This document shows positions 1 to 9,530 of a stretch of 35,431 nucleotides of DNA, one piece after another. Position 1 is the first letter of the stretch. The number at the start of each line of letters is the position of its first letter. Position numbers and translations under genes: made by a program. Where the stretch lies: assembly GCA_020848075.1 (NCBI GenBank), contig JADLAV010000022.1, positions 1 to 35,431 on the forward strand, read 5' to 3'. Under the pieces are notes generated by a model. That model did not search any database. It had not been told where the DNA came from and saw nothing but the letters and a program-made list of their open reading frames with translations. Origin of the DNA: Burkholderiales bacterium. Its GTDB lineage: Bacteria; Pseudomonadota; Gammaproteobacteria; Burkholderiales; SG8-39.

Positions 1-59
1 ACCGGCGTGCTGGCACGAACGTCAATGCGTTCGGTCTTGGAAAGATTCAGGGTGCTCAT
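1..59 (-). CDS. DUF1778-family (TacA-like) antitoxin, N-terminal fragment
   Basis: Only the first 19 codons plus two bases lie in the window; the gene continues past base 1. The visible residues, MSTLNLSKTERIDVRASTPV, match the N-terminus typical of DUF1778 ribbon-helix-helix antitoxins, in which the RIDVRAS strand binds operator DNA. Such proteins normally pair with a GNAT acetyltransferase toxin encoded just downstream, which would be outside the window. The ATG at 59-57 has a strong Shine-Dalgarno (GGAGGGG, about 65-71 on the minus strand) and overlaps the stop of the doubtful upstream ORF as ATGA. Identity rests on the short N-terminus only. Confidence 0.7.
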   Translation of the reverse strand, partial: MSTLNLSKTERIDVRASTP

Positions 60-319
60 GGTGCCCCTCCGGACTGATCTTGGATGCCTTCATTGTAGTC
101 GTCCGGACATTGTCCCGACAAGGCATTTCTTATCTTGGCCACCATCCAAGCACGTACTTCCGCGTTGAAATGTGTCGGTAGTGCTCGATAACTACCGACG
201 AAACGCAACCGCAGCGTTTCCGTCGCCACCCGATGCTGCAATCCAACCGCTTGATTCGTCCGCGCGTAACTCTTTGATCCATATGGGTCTGGATTGCGGC
301 CTTTGCGGACTTCGGGCAA
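56..319 (-). CDS. Hypothetical 87-aa ORF upstream of the antitoxin (doubtful)
   Basis: This is an 87-residue open frame whose TGA stop overlaps the antitoxin ATG in an ATGA arrangement, which is the main argument for it being translated. I recognise no family and see no signal peptide, membrane segment or clear domain. The local base composition is noticeably less GC-rich than the core genes to the right, consistent with accessory DNA, so codon bias gives little help. A 9-bp perfect inverted repeat (174-199) sits inside it and could instead be an operator for the antitoxin promoter, in which case this ORF would be spurious or shorter. A shorter start near residue 59 (MVAKIRN) is possible. Confidence 0.3.
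   Translation of the reverse strand: MPEVRKGRNPDPYGSKSYARTNQAVGLQHRVATETLRLRFVGSYRALPTHFNAEVRAWMVAKIRNALSGQCPDDYNEGIQDQSGGAP
174..199. repeat. Perfect 9-bp inverted repeat, candidate TA operator
   Basis: GTCGGTAGT (174-182), an 8-base spacer, then ACTACCGAC (191-199). It lies about 115 bp upstream of the DUF1778 antitoxin start. Ribbon-helix-helix antitoxins autoregulate by binding palindromes, so an operator role is possible, but no promoter elements were identified around it. Confidence 0.4.
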
Positions 320-461
320 CTTTCAGGGAGCGAGGTCGGAGCGAAGAATGGCCAGGAGAGAGTGGAATGTGGCCCGGAACGGGCTGAGAGGCTGACCGGC
401 GCAGTCCGCAGGCTTCCGCAGGAACCCCCAAGAACGCGCGGGAACCGGCGCGATCGGGCAA

Positions 462-493
462 GAAAAAACCCCAACCGAGAACGGTTGGGGTTT
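462..493 (-). terminator. Rho-independent terminator of ssrA
   Basis: On the minus strand there is a perfect 11-bp stem (482-492 with 467-477), a 4-base loop and a T tract of about six. It begins only a few bases after the CCA end of the tmRNA, so it terminates ssrA and isolates it from the genes at 1-319. Confidence 0.9.
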
Positions 494-499
494 CATTAT

Positions 500-867
500 T
501 GGTGGAGGCGGCGGGAATCGAACCCGCGTCCGCAAGCCCTACACAGTCAGGACTACATGCTTAGCCTGGCCATTTGAGTCTCGCCTCGCGTCCGCCGGCC
601 GGCGGGCTGGCGCTCAGCCAGTCGCTTCGACGGATCCGCCCGGCCAAGCGACCAGACCGTGCGGAGAGGCTGATGTGAATGGCGCTGCACCGGACCGGAG
701 TCCGGCCTAGCCCATCAGCAGGCTAGTGCAGCGTCTCGCCGGTGTTAGGCGGCGAGAGCGAAACGCTCGTCGTTGGCGTTTATTGGCTTCCAGTGGTTTA
801 ACGAGGGAACTGGTCCTCGGCATGCCCTGCGCTGCTTCGCGACCCACGTCGAGACCAGGTCGCCCCC
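500..867 (-). ncRNA. ssrA: Transfer-messenger RNA (tmRNA)
   Basis: This is the trans-translation RNA that rescues stalled ribosomes and tags the nascent peptide for proteolysis. Its 5' end begins GGGGGCG (867-861), which pairs with CGCCUCC near the 3' end to form the 7-bp acceptor stem with one G-U pair; a T-arm with GGTTCGATTCC and a terminal CCA at 502-500 complete the tRNA-like domain. The tag reading frame (777-745) encodes ANDERFALAA followed by TAA, a typical betaproteobacterial tag. The length of 368 nt is normal. ssrA is a well-known integration site for mobile elements, relevant to the accessory-looking DNA to its left. Confidence 0.97.
745..777 (-). CDS. tmRNA proteolysis-tag reading frame (ANDERFALAA)
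   Basis: This is the ten-codon tag message inside ssrA, from the GCC resume codon to TAA. The encoded ANDERFALAA ends in the LAA degron recognised by ClpXP/ClpAP in the known system. It is given separately because the tag sequence is the best single taxonomic marker in the window and points to Betaproteobacteria. Confidence 0.95.
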   Translation of the reverse strand, partial: ANDERFALAA

Positions 868-931
868 GGAATTCGATCGCGTCGCCGGCTCGTGGCCGAC
901 AGCGTTGCAATTGTCGCATAAATGAACGCCG

Positions 932-1579
932 CTACAGGAAATTCAAGGTCTCCAGCGGATGCCCGATCACGCCGTCAGCCTCCCAGCCGCGGCAGTCGCC
1001 GTCGTTGCCGAGGTAGCCGTAGCTCGCCGCGACCACCGGCATCCCTGCCGCCCGGGCCGCCTGTACGTCGCGCAGGTCGTCCCCGACGTACAGGCACGAC
1101 GCCGGAGCGAGCGCGAGCACACGCGCGGCGTGAAGTAGTGGGTCGGGATATGGCTTCGCGCGGGCGACCGTGTCGCCGCTCACGACGCATGCCGCGCGGT
1201 GCAAAACGCCCAGCGCCTCCAGCAACGGTGTCGTGAACCGCTCCGACTTGTTGGTGACGACGCCCCACGGCACGCGACGGCGCTCGAGCGCATCGAGCAA
1301 TTCTCCGATGCCGCCGAACAGCCGGGTCTCCACGCACACGGCGCGGGCGTAGAGGTCGAGGAAGCGGATCCTGAGCGTCTCGTACTCCGGCGCATCCGGC
1401 TCGATGCCGAAGCCCGCCTTGAGCATGCCGCGCGCGCCGGCGGAGGTGAGGGGGCGGGTGCGCTCGAGCGGCACCGGCCCGCGGCCATGCTCGCCGAGCA
1501 GCAGGTTCAGCGCGCCGGCAAGATCGGGCGCGGTGTCGGCGAGCGTGCCGTCGAGATCGAAGAGTACCGCTTGGATCAC
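932..1579 (-). CDS. gph: Phosphoglycolate phosphatase (HAD superfamily)
   Basis: The enzyme hydrolyses 2-phosphoglycolate, formed for example during repair of oxidised DNA ends or by RuBisCO oxygenation, to glycolate. The 215-residue protein has HAD motif I FDLDGTLADT (Asp8 nucleophile, Asp10 acid/base), a helical cap around residues 20-80, motif II VVTNKS, the motif III lysine in AKPYPDP and motif IV YVGDDLRDVQAA. The start is GTG at 1579, directly before the conserved IQAVLFDLDG. It follows ubiG by 85 bp on the same strand; the ubiG-gph pair is conserved in Betaproteobacteria and Gammaproteobacteria. HAD phosphatases vary in substrate, so the name rests on the conserved context plus motif set. 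Confidence 0.88.
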   Translation of the reverse strand: MIQAVLFDLDGTLADTAPDLAGALNLLLGEHGRGPVPLERTRPLTSAGARGMLKAGFGIEPDAPEYETLRIRFLDLYARAVCVETRLFGGIGELLDALERRRVPWGVVTNKSERFTTPLLEALGVLHRAACVVSGDTVARAKPYPDPLLHAARVLALAPASCLYVGDDLRDVQAARAAGMPVVAASYGYLGNDGDCRGWEADGVIGHPLETLNFL

Positions 1580-1664
1580 GGGCGAGCGAGGAGCGAGACG
1601 GCGGCGTGTGGAAGTCTGGGTGCGGCTGCGCGGTGGCGGTCTGCCGGCTTCCGCGTTCTACCGC

Positions 1665-2378
1665 CTACTCCCTCCGTGCATGGAGGATGTAGTTCACGTC
1701 GGTGTCGCGCCCGAGCGAATAGATCCGGGCGAGCGGGTTGTACGTCATCCCGACGAGACTCGCCACGGCGAGCCCGGCGTTCCGGCAGAAGCGCGAGAGC
1801 TCGGAGGGCTTGACGAAGTGAGCGTAGTCGTGCGTGCCTTTGGGCAGCAGCCGGAGCAGGTACTCCGCGCCGATGATGGCGAAGAGGTAGGCCTTCGGAT
1901 TGCGATTGATGGTCGCGAAGAAGACGTGCCCGCCCGGTTTCACGAGCGCGGCGCAGGCCCGGACCGTGCTGGCGGGATCGGGCACGTGCTCGAGCATCTC
2001 CATGCACGTGACCGCATCGTAGGCGTCCGGCTCGCGCGCTGCCAGGTCCTCGGCGGAAACGTGCTCGTAGTCGACCGCGAGCTTGCTCTCGAGCAGATGG
2101 AGCCTCGCCACGGCGAGCGCCTTGTCGGAGAGATCGACGCCCTTCACCTGCGCGCCGCGCCGCGCCATCGCCTCGGCGAGGATGCCGCCGCCGCAGCCGA
2201 CGTCGAGCACGCGCTTTCCGGCAAGGCCCGCCTTTTCGTCGATCCAGGCGAGGCGGAGCGGATTGATCTCGTGCAGCGGCCGGAACTCGCTCGCCGGATC
2301 CCACCAGCGGTGCGCGAGCGCGCCGAACTTGGCGAGCTCCTCGGGGTCGACGTTTGCGCTGGGCGTGTTCTCGCTCAT
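1665..2378 (-). CDS. ubiG: Ubiquinone biosynthesis O-methyltransferase UbiG
   Basis: SAM-dependent enzyme that performs both O-methylations in ubiquinone synthesis, including the last step from demethylubiquinone. The 237-residue protein carries the UbiG hallmark [20 protein letters not shown] near residues 18-38, SAM motif [10 protein letters not shown] near residue 60, and the motif [11 protein letters not shown] further on. It is the usual length. I chose ATG at 2378; the codon just before it is GTG, which would add one residue. It lies downstream of the first OmpA-family gene but beyond that gene's terminator, so it needs read-through or its own promoter. It probably forms a unit with gph. 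Confidence 0.95.
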   Translation of the reverse strand: MSENTPSANVDPEELAKFGALAHRWWDPASEFRPLHEINPLRLAWIDEKAGLAGKRVLDVGCGGGILAEAMARRGAQVKGVDLSDKALAVARLHLLESKLAVDYEHVSAEDLAAREPDAYDAVTCMEMLEHVPDPASTVRACAALVKPGGHVFFATINRNPKAYLFAIIGAEYLLRLLPKGTHDYAHFVKPSELSRFCRNAGLAVASLVGMTYNPLARIYSLGRDTDVNYILHARRE

Positions 2379-2427
2379 CACTGCACGGACAGCTCCACAC
2401 GGATCGAGTTCGCCTGGCCCAGAAACG

Positions 2428-2452
2428 AAAAAGCCCAGCCGAGGCTGGGCTT
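2428..2452 (-). terminator. Rho-independent terminator after the first OmpA-family gene
   Basis: On the minus strand AAGCCCAGC, a short loop and GCTGGGCTTTTTCG form a strong GC-rich hairpin followed by a T run. It is placed 17 bp after the OmpA-family stop codon and 50 bp before the ubiG start. Confidence 0.85.
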
Positions 2453-2469
2453 CTCCGCACGGGTCGGCT

Positions 2470-3195
2470 CTACCTGTTCCGCGTTCCGACCACCTCGACC
2501 GCCACGCGCCGGTCGGGTTGCAGGCACGCGACCAGCTTCTTGTTGCTCGCGTTCTCCGGTCCCATCTTCTGGCACTTGTCGCCGGTCACCGGCTGCTTCT
2601 TGCCCTTGCCCTCGGTGTAGATCCGGTTCGGCTGGATCCCTTTGCTCACCAGATAGGCCTTGACCGACTCGGCGCGGCGTACCGAGAGCGCCTGGTTGTA
2701 CGCCTCGCTGCCGATCCGGTCGGTGTGTCCGACGGCGATGATCACCTCGAGCGCGATGTCCTTGATCTGGTTGACGACATCGTCGAGCTTCGTCTTGCCT
2801 TCCGGCTTCAACACGGACTTGTCGAAGTCGAACAGCACGTCGGCGGCGAGGGTGATCTTCTCGGTGACGGGCACCGGCGCCTTGGGCGCAGCAGGCGCGG
2901 GCGTGGGCGCAGAAACAGGCGTCGGCGCCGGGACGGCGCATGCGGCGGCCGGCATCAGATCCTTGTCGCACTCGCACACGCCCGAGGCGGGCGTCCAGTA
3001 GCCGGTGCGCACGCAAAGGCCGAAGGGCGTCTTCACGATCTGGCCGGTCGCGGAGTTGTAGAGATAGGAGGTCGGCCCACCGAGCGGTCCTTTGGGCACG
3101 TTGGCGAGCGCATTCGGCTGGGCGAATGCCTGCGACGCGGCGAGAATCATCACTGCAGCGGCGGCGATGAGCTGCTTCATTGCGTTATTGATCAT
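2470..3195 (-). CDS. OmpA-family peptidoglycan-associated protein (paralogue 1)
   Basis: The 241-residue predicted envelope protein has an N-terminal signal peptide (about residues 1-25, cleavage near AFA-QP) and a short N-terminal module containing GPLGGP and four cysteines (C61, C74, C76, C86, including CECDKD). A Pro/Ala-rich linker (about 88-110) follows, then a C-terminal OmpA domain with [20 protein letters not shown]; Asp159 and Arg174 fit the meso-DAP-binding pair. It lacks the transmembrane beta-barrel of E. coli OmpA, so it likely bridges peptidoglycan and the periplasm or outer membrane. ATG at 3195 is preceded by GAGGGG at good spacing. It is closely related to the gene at 4713-5420. 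Confidence 0.88.
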   Translation of the reverse strand: MINNAMKQLIAAAAVMILAASQAFAQPNALANVPKGPLGGPTSYLYNSATGQIVKTPFGLCVRTGYWTPASGVCECDKDLMPAAACAVPAPTPVSAPTPAPAAPKAPVPVTEKITLAADVLFDFDKSVLKPEGKTKLDDVVNQIKDIALEVIIAVGHTDRIGSEAYNQALSVRRAESVKAYLVSKGIQPNRIYTEGKGKKQPVTGDKCQKMGPENASNKKLVACLQPDRRVAVEVVGTRNR

Positions 3196-3303
3196 CTTTC
3201 CCCTCTTTATGGAAGAACGTCGAGCGCGGATCCTTCATGACGCGGCTGACGATGCGACAACCGCGGCAGTGCTACAAGCGAGGCCGGTTATTCTGGCAGG
3301 CCG

Positions 3304-4662
3304 TTAATTCGAAAAACGATTTTGCCACAAAAGAACCGCTTTTTCCAGTTCCCGCAAATCCAGGCGGGTGAGCATGCGGTCGGCGAGCACCGCCTCGCCT
3401 TCGACCCAGGCGTGCGTGACGTGCTCCCGGCCGGCAGCGTACACCAATTGCGATACCGGGTCATAGCAGGGTCGGGTCTCCAGCTCCTGCAGCGACACCG
3501 CGCAAAGATCGGCCGACTTACCGATCTCGATGGATCCGATCAGCGCCTCGAGCCCGAGCGCCCGGGCGCCGGCGAGGGTCGCGCAGCGCAACGCGGCGTG
3601 CGCGGGCATCGCTTCGGGGTCACCGGCAATCGCCTTTGCGAGCAAGGCTGCGGTCCGCGCCTCCTGGATCAGGTCGAGCCGGTTGTTGCTGGCCGCCCCA
3701 TCCGAGCCGAATCCTACGTTCACGCCTGCCCGGAGGAGCGCCGGCACCGGGGCGAACCCGCTCGCCAGCTTCAGGTTGGAGGAAGGGCAGTGCACAACGG
3801 AACAGCCGTGCCGACCGAGGATGTCGATCTCGCCCCCGGTCAAGTGAACCGCGTGCACGGCGATCAGGCGCGGCGACAGCAGCCCCAGCGCGTGCAAGCG
3901 CTCGATCGGCCGCACGCCGTGACTTGCCACGCTTCCGCGCAGCTCGTCCGCGGTCTCGTGGAGGTGCAGGTGGATCGGCAGATCGAGCTCCTCGGCCATC
4001 GTGCCGATCCTCGTGAACGTGCGGTCGCTCACCGTGTAGGGCGCATGCGGCGCGAAGCAGAACGACAGCCGGGACTCCTCGCGCAGCTGGTCGTGGAGCG
4101 CGACGCCCTTGGCGAGATAGTCGTCAGGGTCCGAGGCATAGAGTGTCGGGAATTCCACCGCGATCAGCCCCAGTGCGGCGCGCATGCCGGACTCGAGAAA
4201 CGCGCTCCCCGCCGCCTCCGGAAAGAAGTACATGTCGTTCGCGCAGGTCACGCCGCCGCGCAGCATCTCGGCCGCCGCCAGGAGCGTTCCCTCGCGGACC
4301 ATGTCCGGAGAGGCATGCCGCGACTCGATCGGCCAGATATGGTCGCGCAGCCAGACCATCAGCGCCTTGTCGTCCGCGAGGCCGCGCATCAGCGTCATCG
4401 CGGCGTGCGTGTGCGCATTCACCAGGCCGGGAATGAGGATGTGATGGGGGAGGGACACGCGCGGCGCGGACGCGTAGCGCGCGCGCGCCTCTTCGATCGG
4501 CAGGACCGCGGCGATCCGCCCGGCGCGCACCACGACCGCGTGGTCGTCGAGGACCACGCCGTCCGGCTCGACCGGGACGACCCACCGCGCTTCGATCGCG
4601 AGGTCCGGCGCGGCGCCGCTCGCTTCTGCGCCTGCGTTGTCGCTGGGGGCGTCGGGCTGCAT
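3304..4662 (-). CDS. mtaD: TRZ/ATZ-family amidohydrolase, likely 5'-methylthioadenosine/S-adenosylhomocysteine deaminase
   Basis: This metal-dependent deaminase of the amidohydrolase superfamily is expected to deaminate MTA and/or SAH (or another adenosine-like compound) in methionine salvage. The 452-residue protein shows NAHTHAAM (metal-binding His84 and His86), HLHLHETADE, AVHAVHLTG, HCPSSNLKLASG and the metal-binding Asp in GSDGAASNN, all typical of the MtaD/SAH deaminase group. The open frame extends far upstream, but only as a shadow of the neighbouring gene. I chose the ATG at 4662 because it precedes the conserved IEARWVVPVEPDGVVL region. That ATG follows directly on the T tract of the upstream terminator, an unusual position. 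The exact substrate cannot be read from sequence. Confidence 0.85.
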   Translation of the reverse strand: MQPDAPSDNAGAEASGAAPDLAIEARWVVPVEPDGVVLDDHAVVVRAGRIAAVLPIEEARARYASAPRVSLPHHILIPGLVNAHTHAAMTLMRGLADDKALMVWLRDHIWPIESRHASPDMVREGTLLAAAEMLRGGVTCANDMYFFPEAAGSAFLESGMRAALGLIAVEFPTLYASDPDDYLAKGVALHDQLREESRLSFCFAPHAPYTVSDRTFTRIGTMAEELDLPIHLHLHETADELRGSVASHGVRPIERLHALGLLSPRLIAVHAVHLTGGEIDILGRHGCSVVHCPSSNLKLASGFAPVPALLRAGVNVGFGSDGAASNNRLDLIQEARTAALLAKAIAGDPEAMPAHAALRCATLAGARALGLEALIGSIEIGKSADLCAVSLQELETRPCYDPVSQLVYAAGREHVTHAWVEGEAVLADRMLTRLDLRELEKAVLLWQNRFSN

Positions 4663-4664
4663 GC

Positions 4665-4692
4665 AAAAAAAAGCCCCGCTCGGCGGCGGGGC
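4665..4692 (-). terminator. Rho-independent terminator after the second OmpA-family gene
   Basis: On the minus strand GCCCCGC (4692-4686) pairs with GCGGGGC (4679-4673) and is followed by eight Ts (4672-4665). The tract ends two bases before the mtaD-like ATG at 4662, so the terminator occupies the whole leader of that gene. Confidence 0.85.
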
Positions 4693-4712
4693 CCGTCCTA
4701 CGTTCTCGGTGA

Positions 4713-5420
4713 TTACTTGCCTGGGCCCTTGACCTGGACCTCCGCGCGCCGGTTGGGTGCGAGGCAGGCGATGAGCGCCTTGAAGTCCTTGGTGTCCGGG
4801 CACGATTTGATCGGCGTGGTCTTGCCGTAGCCGAAGGTCTCGACCTTGTTCCGGTCGACGCCTTTGCTCACCAGATAGTCGCGCACGACTGCGGCGCGGC
4901 GCTCGGAGAGCTTCTGGTTGTATTCCGCGCTGCCGATCCGGTCGGTGTGGCCGTTCACGTTCACGATGGTGATCGACGCGCACGAGCCGAGGCGGGCGAT
5001 GACATCGCGGTCGAGCTGGGCGCGCGCGGCGGGCTTCAGCACCGCCTTGTCGAAGTCGAACGTCGCATCGCCGGTGAGCGCGGCCGTGAAGTCGCACGCC
5101 TTCGCGGCTGGCGCCGGGGCGGGCGCAGGCGCAGGCGGCGGCGCCGGCGCTGCGGTCGGCTGCACGGGCGGAGCGCAGCGCTCCCGCGGCAGGATGTCCT
5201 TGTCGCACTCGCAGGAGGCCTTCGCCGGCGTCCACTGGCTGGTGCGCCAGCAGAGCCCGTACGGGTTCCTGACGACCGCGCCGGTAGCCGTATTGATGAC
5301 ATAGGCCTCGGGCCCGCCCAACGGGCCGTTCGGCGCCGGGGCCTGGGCGGCCGCGGGCAAGGCCGCAAGACAGGCCGCGGTGAAACCGATTGTGCTTAGG
5401 CTCTTCAGCATGGCGTTCAC
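4713..5420 (-). CDS. OmpA-family peptidoglycan-associated protein (paralogue 2)
   Basis: The 235-residue envelope protein has the same plan as the gene at 2470-3195: a signal peptide (cleavage near AAAQA), GPLGGP, a four-cysteine module (C57, C70, C72, C82 with CECDKD), a Pro/Ala linker and a C-terminal OmpA domain with [20 protein letters not shown]. The likely start is GTG at 5420, which sits about five bases after GGGGGG; an ATG three codons later is the alternative, but its spacing is poor. The gene is divergent from gyrA and ends at the terminator at 4665-4692. The shared cysteine module suggests that the two copies arose by duplication. Confidence 0.87.
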   Translation of the reverse strand: MNAMLKSLSTIGFTAACLAALPAAAQAPAPNGPLGGPEAYVINTATGAVVRNPYGLCWRTSQWTPAKASCECDKDILPRERCAPPVQPTAAPAPPPAPAPAPAPAAKACDFTAALTGDATFDFDKAVLKPAARAQLDRDVIARLGSCASITIVNVNGHTDRIGSAEYNQKLSERRAAVVRDYLVSKGVDRNKVETFGYGKTTPIKSCPDTKDFKALIACLAPNRRAEVQVKGPGK

Positions 5421-5735
5421 AGGACACCCCCCATTTGCGTGTGTGTTGTGACTCGTTCTTTCTTCGGTGGCGTGTGGGCGCCGTCCCTTTCGCGCCGCCC
5501 GCCGGGCTCGACGCGCGCGATGTTACACCATTCGGCGCACATCGGGGGGCGGCTTGAGGCGAGCCCGCATGCGCCGCCCCGGCCCCGTTCACGCGGGTCT
5601 GCGTGGCTCGTGAGCGCTCCGAATGGTAAAATTGACGTCTTTTTTCCTGATCCGATTCTGATCTGGCAGCACCAGTCAGAGCGCCCTCGCCCGCCGCCGC
5701 CGCCGCGCGGGGGCGCCGCGAGCCCCGAAGAGACG
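5421..5735. other. Divergent intergenic region between ompA paralogue 2 and gyrA
   Basis: This 315-bp region must hold the promoters for the leftward OmpA-family gene and for gyrA. The rightward side has a plausible extended -10 (see 5624-5632). I see no convincing leftward promoter, no gene and no riboswitch. A run of CCG repeats (about 5692-5706) precedes the gyrA start. Confidence 0.5.
5624..5632 (+). promoter_or_regulatory. Candidate extended -10 promoter for gyrA
   Basis: TGGTAAAAT fits an extended -10 (TGn plus TAAAAT); no good -35 lies 17 bp upstream. TTGACG directly follows at 5632-5637 and could be the -35 of a second promoter with a weak GATTCT at 5654. Either would leave a leader of roughly 70-100 nt before gyrA. 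Confidence 0.4.
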
Positions 5736-8300
<2,565 letters not shown>

Positions 8301-8318
<18 letters not shown>

Positions 8319-8365
8319 GGGGTCGGGCGCGCGGGGCGCGCGACGTCTCACGTTTCGCTTTTCAC
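8301..8365. repeat. Imperfect inverted repeat GTGAAACGTGAAACGTGAG across the gyrA stop
   Basis: The left arm GTGAAACGTGAAACGTGAG (8301-8319) and right arm CTCACGTTTCGCTTTTCAC (8347-8365) are complementary at 17 of 19 positions. The 27-base loop is itself self-complementary (gcgcgcggggcgcgc). The left arm contains tandem GTGAAAC units and supplies the final gyrA codons and stop. It could act as a gyrA-serC attenuator or mRNA stabiliser, or be a copy of a dispersed repeat. There is no T tract, so it is not a classical terminator. Confidence 0.6.
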
Positions 8366-8385
8366 ATTTCGCTCCGAAGGAACAC

Positions 8386-9468
8386 ATGAGCCGAGTGATC
8401 AATTTTTCCGCCGGTCCGGCGGTGCTGCCGGAGGAGGTGCTGCGGCAAGCCGCCGAGGAGATGCTCGACTGGCACGCGAGCGGCATGTGCGTGATGGAGA
8501 TGAGCCATCGCGGACCGGAGTTCATCGCGATCGCCGAGCGGGCCGAGGCCGACCTGCGCGAGCTGATGGGCATCCCGGGCGAGTACCGGGTTCTCTTCCT
8601 GCAGGGCGGCGCGACGCTGCAGTTCGCGATGGTCCCGCTGAACCTGCTCGCGGGGAAGCCGGCCGCCGACTACGTGGACACGGGCGAGTGGTCGAAGAAG
8701 GCGATCAAGGAAGCCCAGAAATTCTGCCGCGTGAACGTCGCGGCGAGCGCGGCGGACGCGAAGTACACCTACATGCCCGAGCAGGCCGGCTGGCGGCTCG
8801 ACCCCGACGCGGCGTATGTGCACGTCTGCTCGAACGAGACGATCGGCGGGGTCGAGTTGCACTGGGTGCCGGACACCGGCGAGGTTCCGCTCGTGGTGGA
8901 CATGTCCTCGCACATCCTCTCCCGGCCGGTCGACGTCACGCGCTATGGGCTGATCTATGCCGGGGCCCAGAAGAACATCGGTCCGGCCGGGCTCACGATC
9001 GTCATCGTGCGCGAGAACCTGCTGGGGCGCGCGCCGAAGAGCGCCCCGAGCATGCTCGACTACAAGGTGCACGCCGACGCGCAGTCCATGTTGAACACCC
9101 CGCCGACGTACGCCGTGTACATCGCGGGCCTGGTCTTCCAGTGGCTCAAGCGCCAGGGCGGGCTCGCCGAGATGGAGCGGCGGAACGTCGCCAAGGCGAA
9201 GGTGCTCTACGACCTGCTCGATGCCTCCGCGTTCTACCGCAGCCCGGTGCGCAAGACCGACCGATCGCGGATGAACGTTCCCTTCACGCTCCCGGACCCC
9301 GCGCTCGACGCCGCCTTCCTCAAAGGGGCCGCGGAGCGCGGCATGGTGCAGTTGAAGGGGCACCGCTCGGTCGGCGGCATGCGCGCCTCGCTCTACAACG
9401 CGATGCCGCTCGAGGGCGTGCAGCGCCTGGTCGACTACATGCGCGAGTTCGGGGCGAAGCGCGCGTAG
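8386..9468 (+). CDS. serC: Phosphoserine/phosphohydroxythreonine aminotransferase
   Basis: This PLP enzyme converts 3-phosphohydroxypyruvate plus glutamate to phosphoserine in serine synthesis and also serves pyridoxal phosphate synthesis. The 360-residue protein begins [15 protein letters not shown], has the [11 protein letters not shown] phosphate-binding region and carries the PLP lysine Lys196 in [12 protein letters not shown]; the C-terminal [10 protein letters not shown] motif is intact. ATG at 8386 follows a GAAGG ribosome-binding site. It is the first of the serine/aromatic amino acid genes behind gyrA and is followed after 62 bp by the serA-like gene. Confidence 0.97.
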   Translation: MSRVINFSAGPAVLPEEVLRQAAEEMLDWHASGMCVMEMSHRGPEFIAIAERAEADLRELMGIPGEYRVLFLQGGATLQFAMVPLNLLAGKPAADYVDTGEWSKKAIKEAQKFCRVNVAASAADAKYTYMPEQAGWRLDPDAAYVHVCSNETIGGVELHWVPDTGEVPLVVDMSSHILSRPVDVTRYGLIYAGAQKNIGPAGLTIVIVRENLLGRAPKSAPSMLDYKVHADAQSMLNTPPTYAVYIAGLVFQWLKRQGGLAEMERRNVAKAKVLYDLLDASAFYRSPVRKTDRSRMNVPFTLPDPALDAAFLKGAAERGMVQLKGHRSVGGMRASLYNAMPLEGVQRLVDYMREFGAKRA

Positions 9469-9530
9469 CCCGCGCCGCCGCCGCCCGGGGGCCCGCCTCG
9501 GGCTTGCCTCGAAATCGGCCATACTCTCGA

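Noticed and set aside
362..577. 71-codon plus-strand frame containing WWRRRESNPRPQALHSQDYM
   Set aside because: It is the antisense of the 3' end of tmRNA.
3304..5592. 762-codon frame that would fuse the deaminase with an upstream 310-residue extension
   Set aside because: The extension is an out-of-frame reading of the second OmpA-family gene and its terminator; only the part from 4662 has homology.
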